The notes below the pieces were generated by a model that did no database searches, was not told where the DNA came from, and worked only from the letters and a program-made list of their open reading frames with translations. Both the position numbers and the translations under genes were made by a program. From contig JACSYO010001879.1 in NCBI GenBank assembly GCA_016806645.1, forward strand, positions 189,501 to 253,500: a stretch of 64,000 bases of DNA, read 5' to 3'. Source of the DNA: Ophiodon elongatus. Its lineage: Eukaryota; Chordata; Actinopteri; Perciformes; Hexagrammidae. Of the stretch, positions 24,561 to 37,400 are shown piece by piece (the first letter of the stretch is position 1; each line of letters starts with the position of its first letter).

Positions 24561-25453
24561 CTAGATCAGATTATAAATAATGACCTCAGGACTCAGCTCC
24601 TTTTATTGGTCTACACACAGAAAGTTTATTCTATTTTGTGTGAACGAATTCATACATTCAGCAAAACTTTAGACAAAGAACTTAAGTTAATGGAGGCAAT
24701 AATTCTGTATTAACCAGTACTTAACCAGTACCAACCTGACTGATCAACAAATGTTCAAAATATCAAATGAGGCCTTAAACCACATTTAGTGTGAACTTGA
24801 TATTATTTTTGAAGCTTTGCTTTATTCTGGTTGTTCAGTAGGAAGTCCTTGTGTGTTAAATATGTTGGGAGAAAGAGGGTTAAAAGGTGGACGTGACACA
24901 TTTAGGAATGTGGACAAAACTTTCTTTTTTGTTTTAAATCAGAAGAAAATTCTAAAAACATTTCTAACAAACATAACCACTTATTCTTTTTCCTTTTACC
25001 CTCAGCACTCGATCTCAGACAGACAGTGAATGTTTCAAATATTTTCTACAGCCAGAGTACTGAAATATTATCTATAAAAAAAATAACTAAGATTGACATT
25101 TATTTACAAAAAAGTCTATCAAAAGTCAAAAGTCTATCAAAAACTATAACAATTTATTAGAGCCGTTTCTCGCCAGCTTTTTATAAATTCTCATTGTTTT
25201 TATCTAAATAGTATAACACCTCCTAGTGGTAGTTTTTGGTCACCTGACTTGTTCTGATCTGTGAAAGCGTTTATTGAAGGCAGAACGGGAAAACTGTGGA
25301 AGACGTGTGGGAGTTTTGGTTCTTTGGTTCGGTTTCATCTTAGTTTGGTTTGAGGAATTTGTTTATTTCCCCACTGATTTTAACTTTGTGTCAAGGCTTA
25401 TGTATATTTTGGGGAATGGTTTATTTTTTTATTTATTTCATCACGCTACAGTC

Positions 25454-25486
<33 letters not shown>

Positions 25487-28400
25487 ATACTAACTAACCA
25501 GACAGAACGTTGATCCACAGAACTTTCGGTTTCTTTCTTTCTTGTCAGTGTAAAGTTCTTAGTTTGTGTAAAAATCATTGCCTAGTAACATTCTGATCTA
25601 AAGTTATGATATTATGGTTTCTACTCACATCTACGGAGCTATTCATCTCCAGGAAGGCAGCAGTGATGTACGCACTGAGCGTCACTTCGTCAGACACGCC
25701 GCCCTGCAGAGAAGAAACATGATGCAGACGCTCAGATCACCACTGAACATCCAACAAAGTGACTTTGATCACTGCGGATAACTAGTCGAGTAACGGTTAT
25801 TGATCCGTACTCTGTACTCCCCCCAGCCCCTTTTCTTACAATTTAACGTTAAACATCACAGAGTAAATAAAGTTTTACTGACGATGGATCTTGTCGTGGC
25901 TGAATTTCTTGCGTTTATTGCGTATTCTGCTCGATGATGGCTAACTTCCTTAAAACCTAATTCTGTATAAACTTAATAGCTATTTCCTATCTGACTGCTA
26001 CTAAGGCGCCACGAGAACTCACTTACGGGACCTCAGTAATTGACCATCCACAGAATACCAGAGAGATTGGATCAAAACTCAATTCACATAGATTTATTTG
26101 CAATGCACAGATTACAAACAACTCGAGTTGGGGTCCGGAAGTACAACTCACGAACATTCAGATTGACATAGTTTTTATAATGCAACATTCTGATTTAGGT
26201 GCAGCCCCCGGTCCCACCCCTTACCCCCGCCCCTACGGCCATTTTGACCTCATATCGGGTGATTACATACCTCACGCACGCCATGCTACCCAGTTGACGC
26301 CGTCTCAATACCGAAACTGATTATTTCGCTGTCTGCCTCATGTTTACTTTCCCGCGCCACAATATTCCCCTGCTACCCGCCATAATATCCACAACAGCTG
26401 AGCCTAAGGCGTCAGCTCATCGTGACCTTGTCGTCTTCTGCCTTCACTGGGTTCTCTTCTCTGTACCTTATCTCCCGAGTCTGTCCACCCCCGGTTTCCA
26501 TGGGCCTGCTTACTTTCACATGAATGTAACCTATAATACTATGTCAGTGATGAGATTTATATAACTATGAATATTGTGCTCTTAATAACCCGGATATATG
26601 TGTTAATGTGGCTTTATAGTTTTCCTAAGCGTAAGACATTTATTAAGCATACACATAAAATATTTTCCATCCACAGTCTCCTCCAATATTCAGTAAAACA
26701 TGTGATCAGGAAATCCTTGATATTTTTCTAGTCTCTGATCTCTAAACCTCTGCGAATCGCCATCTTAAGGTAGTGGAGGAGTTTGAGAAGCTTAGTGATC
26801 TTGGGAGTAGATGATGTGGTCCTGTTGACTTATTCGGACCGTGACCTCCAGCATTCACTGGGGTGATTTGCAGCTGAGTGTGAAGCGGCAGGGATGAGAG
26901 TTAGCACCTCCAAATCTGAGGCCATGGTGCTCTGCCGGAAATTGGTGGATTGCTCCCTCCAGGTAGGGACAGAGTGCCTACCGCAAGCGAAGGAATTCAA
27001 GTATCTTGGAGTCTTATTCACGAGTGAGGGTAAGATGGAGCGGGAGATCGAGCGACGGATCGGTGCGGCTGCAGCAGTAAAACAGGCGCTGCACCGGACC
27101 GTCTTGGTGAAGCGGGCGGTCTATGTTCCGACCCTCACCTATGGTCACAAACTCTGGGTCGTGACCGAAAGAACGAGATCGCGGATACAAGCAGCCGAAA
27201 TGAGTTTTCTCCATAGGGTGGCCGGGCTCAGCCTTAGAGATAGGGTAAGGAGATGAGTTTCCTCCATAGGGTGGCCGGGCTCAGCCTTAGAGATAGGGTA
27301 AGGAGCTCGGACATCAGGAGGGAACTTGGAGTTGAGGCGCTACTCCTTCGTATTGAAAGGAGTCAGCTGAGGTGGTTCGGGCATCTGATCAGGATGCCTC
27401 CTGGGCGCCTCCCTCTGGAGGTTTTCCGGGCACGCCCAACTGGGAGGAGACCCCAGGGAAGACCCAGAACACGCTGGAGGGATTATATCTCCCAGTTGGC
27501 CTGGGAACGCCTGGGATCCCCCAGAATGAGCTGGAAAATGTTGCGAGTCAGAAGAAAGCCTGGGTCAGCCTGCTGGGCCTGCTGCCACCGTGACCCGACC
27601 CCGGATAAGTGGATGAAAATCGATGGATGGATGGATGATCTCTGATCATGAGGAAGAATGATGTCATGTTGTAAATGACACAAGTTACAACTGAGATGTT
27701 TAACCGTCTTCAGTCACTTTCACACGAACTCCAGCGGGACTTCAGTTACCTTCATTCTGTTGTTGAAGAGCTTTCCTGACTGTTCAAAACAGCCGTTCTC
27801 TTGTTGTTTGTTTTTCAGCCAAATCACCGACTCGCCGATCGTCTTCGGGTCGATGTAGACGAAGGACTGGGCTTTGGTGAACGATCTCACCACGAAAGCA
27901 GTTAGCCTGAGGAGGAAGAAGAGACATTAAGGACAAAAGAGAGGGAGCACTGTCACGTACATGAAAATTCCGCGAATGTTCAAAGAAAATGTGCTTTTCA
28001 AACCCGGGTTTTGAGGTTCCTGTCTGATATGCACACACATAAATCTTCTGATTGATCATCAACGTTCTCACCAAGTGTTCCCCGTTCCTGATCCGAAGGT
28101 GCTGTAAGCGCCATCGTTATGCTTGTAGTTCAGCTGCCTCTGGTAGCCTGCGTCACAGTAGAAACAGTTAGGAGTGCATTCACTGGTTTTTGATGACTTT
28201 TTGGGGACTTGTATGCTTTGATGACCGGAAGTTAGGGGGAAAGAAAAGGGGCAAACAAGGTTGCCATAAAGCGACCAGAGACCCACCGCTGGTCAGGAAC
28301 TTGGTGGCCTTGTCGTTAATGGCCGAGGTCAGCTGCTGAGTGTTCCTCAGGTACTGGAGGATGTAGATGTTGGGGGCGAGGAGCGCCATGTTCTGCTCCC

Positions 28401-31400
28401 CACATCCATATGGCATCCGCAGCAGCCCGTCCAGGTTGTTCAGGGCTCGGCCCATAATGTCACCTGCACCAAAAAAAACACCGACTCACTAAGACCGAAC
28501 ATGTAACTGACCTGCCTGAGATCTGATTTTACAAAAGCCACAGATAATAAAAAAAGTCTAAAGACAATTTGTTATCTGGCCAGAATGATGCTTATTATAA
28601 AAGGACTTTTCGTTTAGTTTAGTACTGTTAGAATGTAATAATTTAAAATAACTTACACTTGTAATTAAAGAATATCTATGTGTAAATTACGATACTTAAG
28701 AAGGATCAAACAATAAGGTGTAGTGAGCCTTATGCCAAAATGTTTTCTTAACATAGTAGAGTGCCACAATCAGTTTTTCTCACTTAGAAGTAGTTCAAGT
28801 ATGCATGGAATGTGAAGAGGGGGTTTGCAGAAGACAGGCTCAGTATTAGGAACACTACAGAACTGGAAAACAACTCCTAAAAAGGAAGGCTGTTGCGCTC
28901 AGCTATACAAGAGGGCGGAGTGATGACGCCATGTGCCGGTAGCCTGGAGGAGGCGGAGCACCAACTTTAGACCAACCCAAATGCCTATTCCAGCCATGCG
29001 AAGCTTTAGCCAAATGTACGCTGTGTAGCTGAACCAATGAGAGGTGACGACGCTCATTTTCACTAGGCTATATTATCAAATGTACTGGTCAGTTCGGGGC
29101 TCTCTTAGGTCAATATGCGTAGACAGTAAACACTCAACAGAAAGCTGTTGATGGTCTGTGGACCGCCGTTGGCTTAGGAACCCTCAGCTGAGAATTATGC
29201 ACTGTATTACCAACTTTTATTAAATCGATTTTTATTATAACATACTGAATCCGGAAATTCTCTTCGAGTCCACCCAAGGATTTTGAAACACATCAGTACC
29301 ATTTTATAAAGTACTGTTTTTTGTTCAGCTCTGATGGAAACACAAAATATACACCAGTAGGTTGTTTTCAAATCTATCTACAAAAGGGAGAGTGTCTCTC
29401 TTTGTTCGCCTTTAATCTCAGTTGATCATTTGAAAGCGTAAAGATTGTTTGGTTTACAGCAAAACTCAACCAAAATGGATTCATGAGTTTACCCAGGACA
29501 GATACTGAAGCACGGGCTGATCCAACGATCACGTCCTCGGGGAGCTGTATGTCAACTTCCTCTGTCAAAGCCTCTCCTGTGGACAGTTAGAGAACAAACA
29601 GCTCAGCAATGAAACAAAGATGTCATTTAGATTTAACGGATAGTTAGTGGATCATTTCCTGAAACAGGTCTGACTGGAAATAAGATGCTAGATGTTTGAT
29701 GGCATGTATTTAAAGCGACAATGAGGAACTTTCATCTAGTGTTGATTCTAGCGCCCCATGTGTACTAAAGTGGTAGTGTCTCTGAGCACCAGGGTCTCTT
29801 TAGAAAACCTCATTGTACTGCAGCAGGGTCTGACAGTCTGCCCCTCTCAGTCCTGGTTCTGGTTCTCCCATGCCCCCCTTCCCTCCAGCGGGTCCAGCAA
29901 TACGTCCTGAGTCCATGGTGGACTGGTCTCTGCTGGATCTGGGTTCATCCACGGTGGACTGGTCCCTGCTGGATCTGGGTCAGTCAAAGGTGGACTGTTC
30001 TCTGCTGGAGGCCCCGCTGGAGTCTGAGCGGAAGGAGGTTCTGGTGAACCTGCATGATGTCATCTGGTTTCACCAGAATCCGACCAGGTGGCTCCGAAGA
30101 GGAGCTTTAAGAAGAACTCTCTAGAACCAGACAATCTTCTCTCTGGTGGTCTGTTTACTGATGGAGGTCTATAGAGGACTAGGACTAAACTGGGGTATTA
30201 TAGAGGATCAGGACTAAACTAAGGTCATATAGAGGATCAGGACTGAACTGAAACTGGTTCAGGACCAAATAAAAGTTCCTCATAGTCACTTTAAATATAA
30301 ATAAATCACAATGAAACTACCTCCAACATTTTTTACTTATGATCGACACAACTCCTCCTAACCCATAGCAGTGATGTGCTGAGATGTTTGCTGTAAAACA
30401 GACTGACCTTTCGGGCAGAGCAGCCAGTTGTAGGCCTTTGACATCTCAACTCCTTCAGCCTGAGAGGGAAGAAATCATTTGAGACTTCCCATCTGCCTGA
30501 CGGGTGAACTTTTACTTTGTCATCTTGTTTTAAAGTACCGACCTTCACGATGAGAGATTGTGTGACCGTGTCGATGCGACCTCTCTCTGGCACGCTCACA
30601 ACCTCGTTGTCACAGGAAACGTGGGACGCCACGGCCTCGGCGATCACCGTCACGTTCACGACCCCTAAAGAAAACAGGTTTTATTCCAGATATAAAATGT
30701 TTTTCCTCGGCAGTCTGTAACATTTGACACCAGTGTGGATGAGAGCTCGACTCTCACCTAAAGCTGAGGGGGCCATGGTCCAGCTTACGGTCCGGCGCTT
30801 GTTGCCGCACAAACAGGAAGTGTACTGGTCACCGGAGAGGGGGGTGAGGGTGTATTCTAAGGAGGGGGCTGGAGCCACGGTGACCTGGTCAGGAGACACA
30901 ATAATATATTTTACAAACACTTGTTAATGAACGAAATCCTACAACATTCCAATCAGTCTCAGCTGTTCTATTAATTAGCAAATGTTAGCACCGTTGCTAC
31001 CCGATGGAACGGCGGCTCAACTCGACTCGCTCGTCTTTGGTTTTCCATGATCAGAGGTTGTAGATAGAACCTGGTACTTTTTTTGGTACATCTGACACAA
31101 CACGGAGGTGGAGTTAAACCATCGCAGACCACCGATTGGTCAAGAGAGAATAGCCTAAATTGCTTTATTCACTCGACTAAATAAAAAAAAAGGCAGCCCG
31201 TGAAACTATGTCGTACACTTGACAAAGTACAGATGTTAATTTGTTTAGTTGAATTGTTGAACCCGATGCGGCGGCGGCATTATGGCGATGTTAGCATCAG
31301 TCCACGTGAAAACATGGGTTACCATGATGCAGCTGGTCAGGTAGTTGAAGACGGTCGCCTTCAGTTCAAAGTGCTCCCCCCGGATGATGGAGTAGGGCAG

Positions 31401-34400
31401 GGTGAGCTCCAGGAAGAAGGGCTGGAAGACGGTGATCTCTTCACGGGGGGCCAAGCCGAAACCCTGGGGGGACAGACAGAAAGCCTCCGTCTCCCAGGTG
31501 GTGATGGTGTCCGGGACGGTGAGGGACACGTCCTTCACTCCAGATTCTCTGAAACAGCACACAGACACATTCTGTGAACTTGATCATACTTCATCATAAG
31601 ACTTGAAACTGGAGATTGAGACCATAAACTCATGTTTACAAGGTTTACTGAGGGAATAAATCAAGAGGGAAGTAGAGTAATTTTCTCATAGACTTATATG
31701 ATGGCGAGAAACCGAGATGGTGATGGCCAAAATGCCGAACTCGAGGGTTCAAAACTGCAGTCCACAAACCAACGAATGCATCCAATTCTTAAACACAGTC
31801 CATGGTAGAGACTGACCTCTGGTGGTGTGTTTTCTAAATACCAGCCAAGCCAAACTAACACATCTTTCGAAGCATCACAAACTCCTTGAGCCATCAGGTT
31901 GAATAAGAAGAAAAAGTCTAAAGGAGAAGAGTCTGTACATTATTTTAATAGCATTCATGTGTGTAGGAAGACCGCAGGAGGTCTGAAAGAAGGACTGTGG
32001 TGCAAAACTCACCCCACTTCCACCAGGTCCCATATCCAGGTCTCAGGGAAGAAAGTACGGACTGTCTCTATTGGTGAATTATCAAGTGGATGAGATGCAC
32101 TTCTAGAAGTTGTGGTGGCCTGAACAGAATATAACCTCTGAGTAATACCTGAAAATAAAGCAGGACATATTCCATCAGAACAAGAGGAAGCCTTTTAATG
32201 CTGGTAAATATTCAGCAACGTGTCACTTAATAGAGCAAAAGAACTAAAATCACTGTATCGGCGGCCACCCTTGTGGTATTCTCTTCCTTTGTACTGGAGG
32301 CACGAAGGCACTCGGATTAACAAGTTCGTTGCCATCTTCATCCCCACATTCTAGACAATCCAACGACAAACAGGCATCACTGAAATGTGCAACAGCAAAA
32401 TATACAAGAACAAACAATATAAAGATATTGTGCATCCCCGCTTGCGTACGAAGTACCTGGAAAACGGTATGAGCGTCCCCTTTCTGCTCAGCGGGGTATG
32501 GCAAGATGTATCTTCTCGGTCTCACAAGCAAACATTCGACAGAATCTTGAACCATATATGGAATGGAGGAGAATTTTTTGATGGGCAACAGGTCAAATAT
32601 CTGAAAAGAAAAGGTATATTTCAAAGCTCTGACAATTGGGGAACTTTATTTGTCAAAACAGGGCCTTTATCCTGAAGGCAGACTCTTCATATCGTCACAG
32701 ATGTGATCTTAACTAATTCCATTTTCAAAATGTATAATGGACAACTGGTAGAATAAATGCAGATGGGATTTTGTGGTTTGACTCCAGCAGCTACCTTCTC
32801 TGCGTCCAGAGTTTTCCCCGGCTCCTTGATGAGGACGCTCTGGTCGACGGCGCTCACACCACACAGAGAGTCGGGCTGAGCCGTCACCTGCAGGATGGTC
32901 TCCTCTCCTGGGACAGCCGAGGACGGAGAAAACGCCAGGGACACCTGGGACAGAAAAGACAACATTCAGCTTTGTGTTGAATGTGAAGGCACCGTAACCG
33001 GATCTGTTGGGGTCCTATGTTCTGACCAATGGGCTGTCCCGACCCTGAATACTCGAGTTCCTAACCTTAACCAATTGCCTCTGCCTCAACCAGCTACACT
33101 GTCTGACCAAGGAGAGCAGTGGGATTCATAATTACACGTGAATGAGAAGCTATGATCTTTTCAACATGACACAAATGTGTATTTTACTCAAACAACAAAT
33201 TATTACATGACAGTCCTTTTCATTGAGATGACACGCTGAGGACCCAATCACACCGAGACACATGACAAAAGAAGCGTCACCTGCAAAACCGTTGATTTAC
33301 CACAATAACGGTGGATATCTCGATTATTTGTTTTTCCTAAAATGTCAATATAAATGCTTCTTGTAGGGTAAAGCACTGGTGTGGCAACTGTGGGGAATAA
33401 TTTCCACCTGAAGTCAATGTAAACGGTAAAATATCTTAAATGTTATCTTTTTACATTGTTGCAGCCATCTATAGTGGTTATTTGCAGAAAACACAGAATT
33501 CAAATGATAAGGAAATAAAAGATTGAATTTTTATTGATAAAACAAATCTATTAATTCTGTGTATGAAGTATAACAATGAGCTTAGAGCTTGTTAGGAAGT
33601 TAAACAGCTCATAATTCATCTCTAATATCTATTTTATTATTATTATTTTTATTATTTTATTTTATATTCATGTGAAAACATCTGGATTTATTCTAGTTTA
33701 TCACCAACACTACATTTTACATGATTATACTTGATATTAATTTAATATACGCTTTGACACCTGACGAGCACGGTGACGTCTTCAGCTCTCACTGACCTTG
33801 TTACCGAAGCATTTCTTGACGGAGAAGTCGGCGCTGTTGGCGATGACGTTCTCACTGGGGAGGACGGCGTAAGCCACAACCTGGATGTCTGGCGCCATGT
33901 CGGGAGACACCGTCAGCTTGAAGGACACCTCGCCCTCATTCACTGAAACAACAACTCTTATGAACCACAATCACCTCTCACCTGCCTCCATTCATCAGTA
34001 AAACTGAATTATTTGCGAACTTAAAGGGTCATTATATTCTTCACTCACCTGATTTTTCTTGCACTTGGACCCGTTTAACTCCTTGCATGACGATGGCTCC
34101 TCGGGTTAAGACCTGCAAACAATGAATTATGTAGAAAAACCTCATTCAACAGCAGATTACAGATGTCTGCTGTTCACATGTGTGGTTATTTGCCATGTTG
34201 TTAAAGGAAAAAAAACATTGTGGAACATTTAGGGGGATTAATTGGAAAACAATACTCATAACCATGTTGTAATCAGCGTCTAATCACCTGAAACTAGGAA
34301 CCCGTTATGTTTTATTTAGCTTAGAAAAAGCCATTTACATCTACAACGGGAGCGGGTCGTCTTCCACGGAGTCCACCATCTTTGCACCGCCATGTTACTA

Positions 34401-37400
34401 CGGCAGCCCAGAAGGGACACTGGCTCTCAGAGAGATGTTTGTGTTTTACGTTATCTGAAGGTAGGGATGCGTTCAGAAACCCAGTATTAAACGGGTTCCT
34501 TTGAGCCAGATGTCAGTAATCTGATGTAAAAGTCATTATAAAACCATCTTCCCCCGTCGTCTCTATAAGAGAACCGGAAGGAGATATTTCACTCACCAGA
34601 TATATCACGTCCACAAAGCCCTGGGCTTCTCCTACCACAGTGTATTGGATGGAGAAGTCTTCTTCTTTGTCACATGGGAGTGGGTTATTCTTCTTCTTCA
34701 CCTCCAGGAAGCTGACCGTGTTAGTGTGTGGAGATGAAGGTCGGGACAACAACACACTGTGCTCTCCAGCCTCATAGTACGGCGCTCTGTAACCGGTGTA
34801 GCCGTTTGTCGGCAAGTTGCTCACCTAGATAGCAGAAAAGAAACTATAAAGGAGCTCATGGAGGTAGAATAAAGCTTTTACAGTTAAAGTGAATGTTACG
34901 GTTTAGAGAGAAGTCCAGCCCCTCCTGTTTGACCACCATGGGACCTTATTTATTTTGCATGTCAAGAGATTTTCATTTTGTTGTAAAACTTTTGAAGGAG
35001 ATGACTGTTAAAATATGTAAATAGAAAGACGACATGTCAAAAAGGGTTGCAAGTGTCGTCTCTCTGAAGCTACGATGTGTTTGGTACCAGGATGTTCTAC
35101 CAACAACGAGGTCTCACTCCTCCTTTCTCTTCCTGACTGACAAAAAGAGTCGCTGGATAAAAACACATCAGGTAACATGACGTTACCTTTGAAAGATAAC
35201 TAAGTTAGCCAGCTGAGAAAACTAATCTTAAATTGCGCTCATAGTGATAGCTATTATGTATTACAATGTGTTGAATGCTGTAACGTTAAGATAAATAATA
35301 ACTGTAACTAGAACCTTTTACCCGTGAGTTTCCACCCAGCACAAGACACTCCGTAGATGGGATAGCGTTTCACAAAGCTCTTTATTTATGGCTCTCAAAT
35401 AATCGCTCTGGCAGTGTGTGTCCCTGCTCTTCCCTCTCGCCATTCGTCCCTACTCAGGTGTGTATATATGGGAGAGGACAATCACCTGATCCAGTCCAGC
35501 TGAGGTCAATTCACCCTCTTCTGGCACCGTTCCCTGAACCACTCCCCCACTCTGTCCCCTCTGCAGCTGAGCCCAACCACGCCCCCGCCACCACAATAAC
35601 ACTGAATGTATTATGCAATAATATAAAATAATAACACTGAATGTATTAGGCAATTACATCAAATGAATACCACTGAGTGCATTCGGCAATTATAGCAAAT
35701 AGAATGATTTGAATGTATTAAAAAGACAGACAGCGATCACGATCAGGATAAGAGGACATGAAGCAGGAGTGTGAAATGGTCACACACGGAAGATGCAGAT
35801 TGAACCAAGACACCACACATCAGTAAGGAATGTGTGAAAGAGGATTTGACCAATTGAAAGGCTGGAGCCTTTGGTCAAGAGGGGGTTGAAGGACCAGAGA
35901 GGAAGCTTTTTCGACAGTCTGTCCGGCAGGCCAGACTACCGCTGATTCAACTTGTAATTATGTTTGCTTTACCTTTTTATATAAAACCTTTTTGTTATAA
36001 CTGGAACCATAGATTCAGCTCATTCTGTCCTCAGAGCACAGAGAGAGGAGCCATGCAGAAGCGCTCTCTCCTCTACAACAGCTAGCAAGACAAGCTAACG
36101 AAAATTTAGTTGACGTCATAGACTGGATAAAATAAGTGGACGTTGTCATGGTGACGTCACCCATCGGTTTGTGGACCGATATTTTCAAGCCTTGAGTTTA
36201 GCGATTTTGCCGTTGCCATCTTGGATACCCTGCTTTATGGTCTGTTGGACCTTAATTTACGAAATGAACATCATGCTGTATTGAAGAAGAGTTGAAACTA
36301 GAGATTGAGACATAAACTCATGTTTACAAGAGACTTCGCCTCTCTATTAGCACTCTAAACGGTTCCAATATGGCTACCTTGCAGCATATTGAGAAACCAG
36401 TGTAGTGCTACTTCCTACTTACGCGGAGTTGGATGTCCCCCTGAAGTTCAGCCGTGCTGAATGAGAACGAGGCGACGCCATCGCTGTTGGTTGTGAGATT
36501 CTGCACCCGGCGTGATGACCTGCGTTCACCCTCAAACAGGTAGAGCGGCATGTCGGCAATGGGTGTGTCGTTGTAATGAACAGCTTGAACCTGTTGGAAG
36601 CACAGAGTCGTATCACTGACAACGCAACGCGTCTCAAATCACGCTGAAGAAGTGAAGGACACATGCTCTTACTTTCCCCTCAATGTTTGATCCTTGGTCA
36701 TAAATCTTGAGCGTGTCGGTGAAGGACAGCTTTCCAACGACATATGAAATCGTTATTTTCTGTGCTTGTGCATGTGAAATACCTGCACGAGACATCTCCG
36801 TGTTACAACAACTGTTTTATTACACAGCAGAGTAATTCGCTCTCTTTTCCACATATAAATATGACAGAATATTATATGACTTGCCTGTGTCCTCCTCTTC
36901 CATTTTGGCCTGGAGCTGCAGTTCATCTCGCAGCACCTTTTGCGCAACTCTTGTGAAAGCTGACATCGGGAAGATAAACGTGGCGCAGCCTTTGTTGTCC
37001 GTCTAGAAAGGACAATAAAATAAGATGAAATACAATTAAAATAAAATAATAAGGTGCATTTCAAACCTCCCCCATTCAACACCCTTGTTACTCCTTAACC
37101 ATCTGAGGTCTAAGGGCATTTTCCCGATTTTTACATATTTTCTTAAATTCACCTTTAAGGTACTTGCATATAATACATACCCATGTGTTGTATATGATCA
37201 TTTGCAGAACAATCTCAGCTATCTATATAATGAGGCACCAATTGTCCTAAGGCACTGTGTACAGGGATAATTTGGCCATGAAGCTGAAAAATTTAAGTTT
37301 TTTAATTCTTCAAATCTCTTGTGAAAACATACATTTACTCATGTGGACGAACTGTTTTGGTGCTTGAAATTGGTTTATCAAAGTCTTAGGTTCACAAAAG

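Noticed and set aside
32380..32385. TTTCAG as acceptor of exon 17 in copy A
   Set aside because: It gives TGA as the first codon after exon 16; the TCTAG site 29 bases further gives the recognisable NVGMKMATNL sequence and correct phase.
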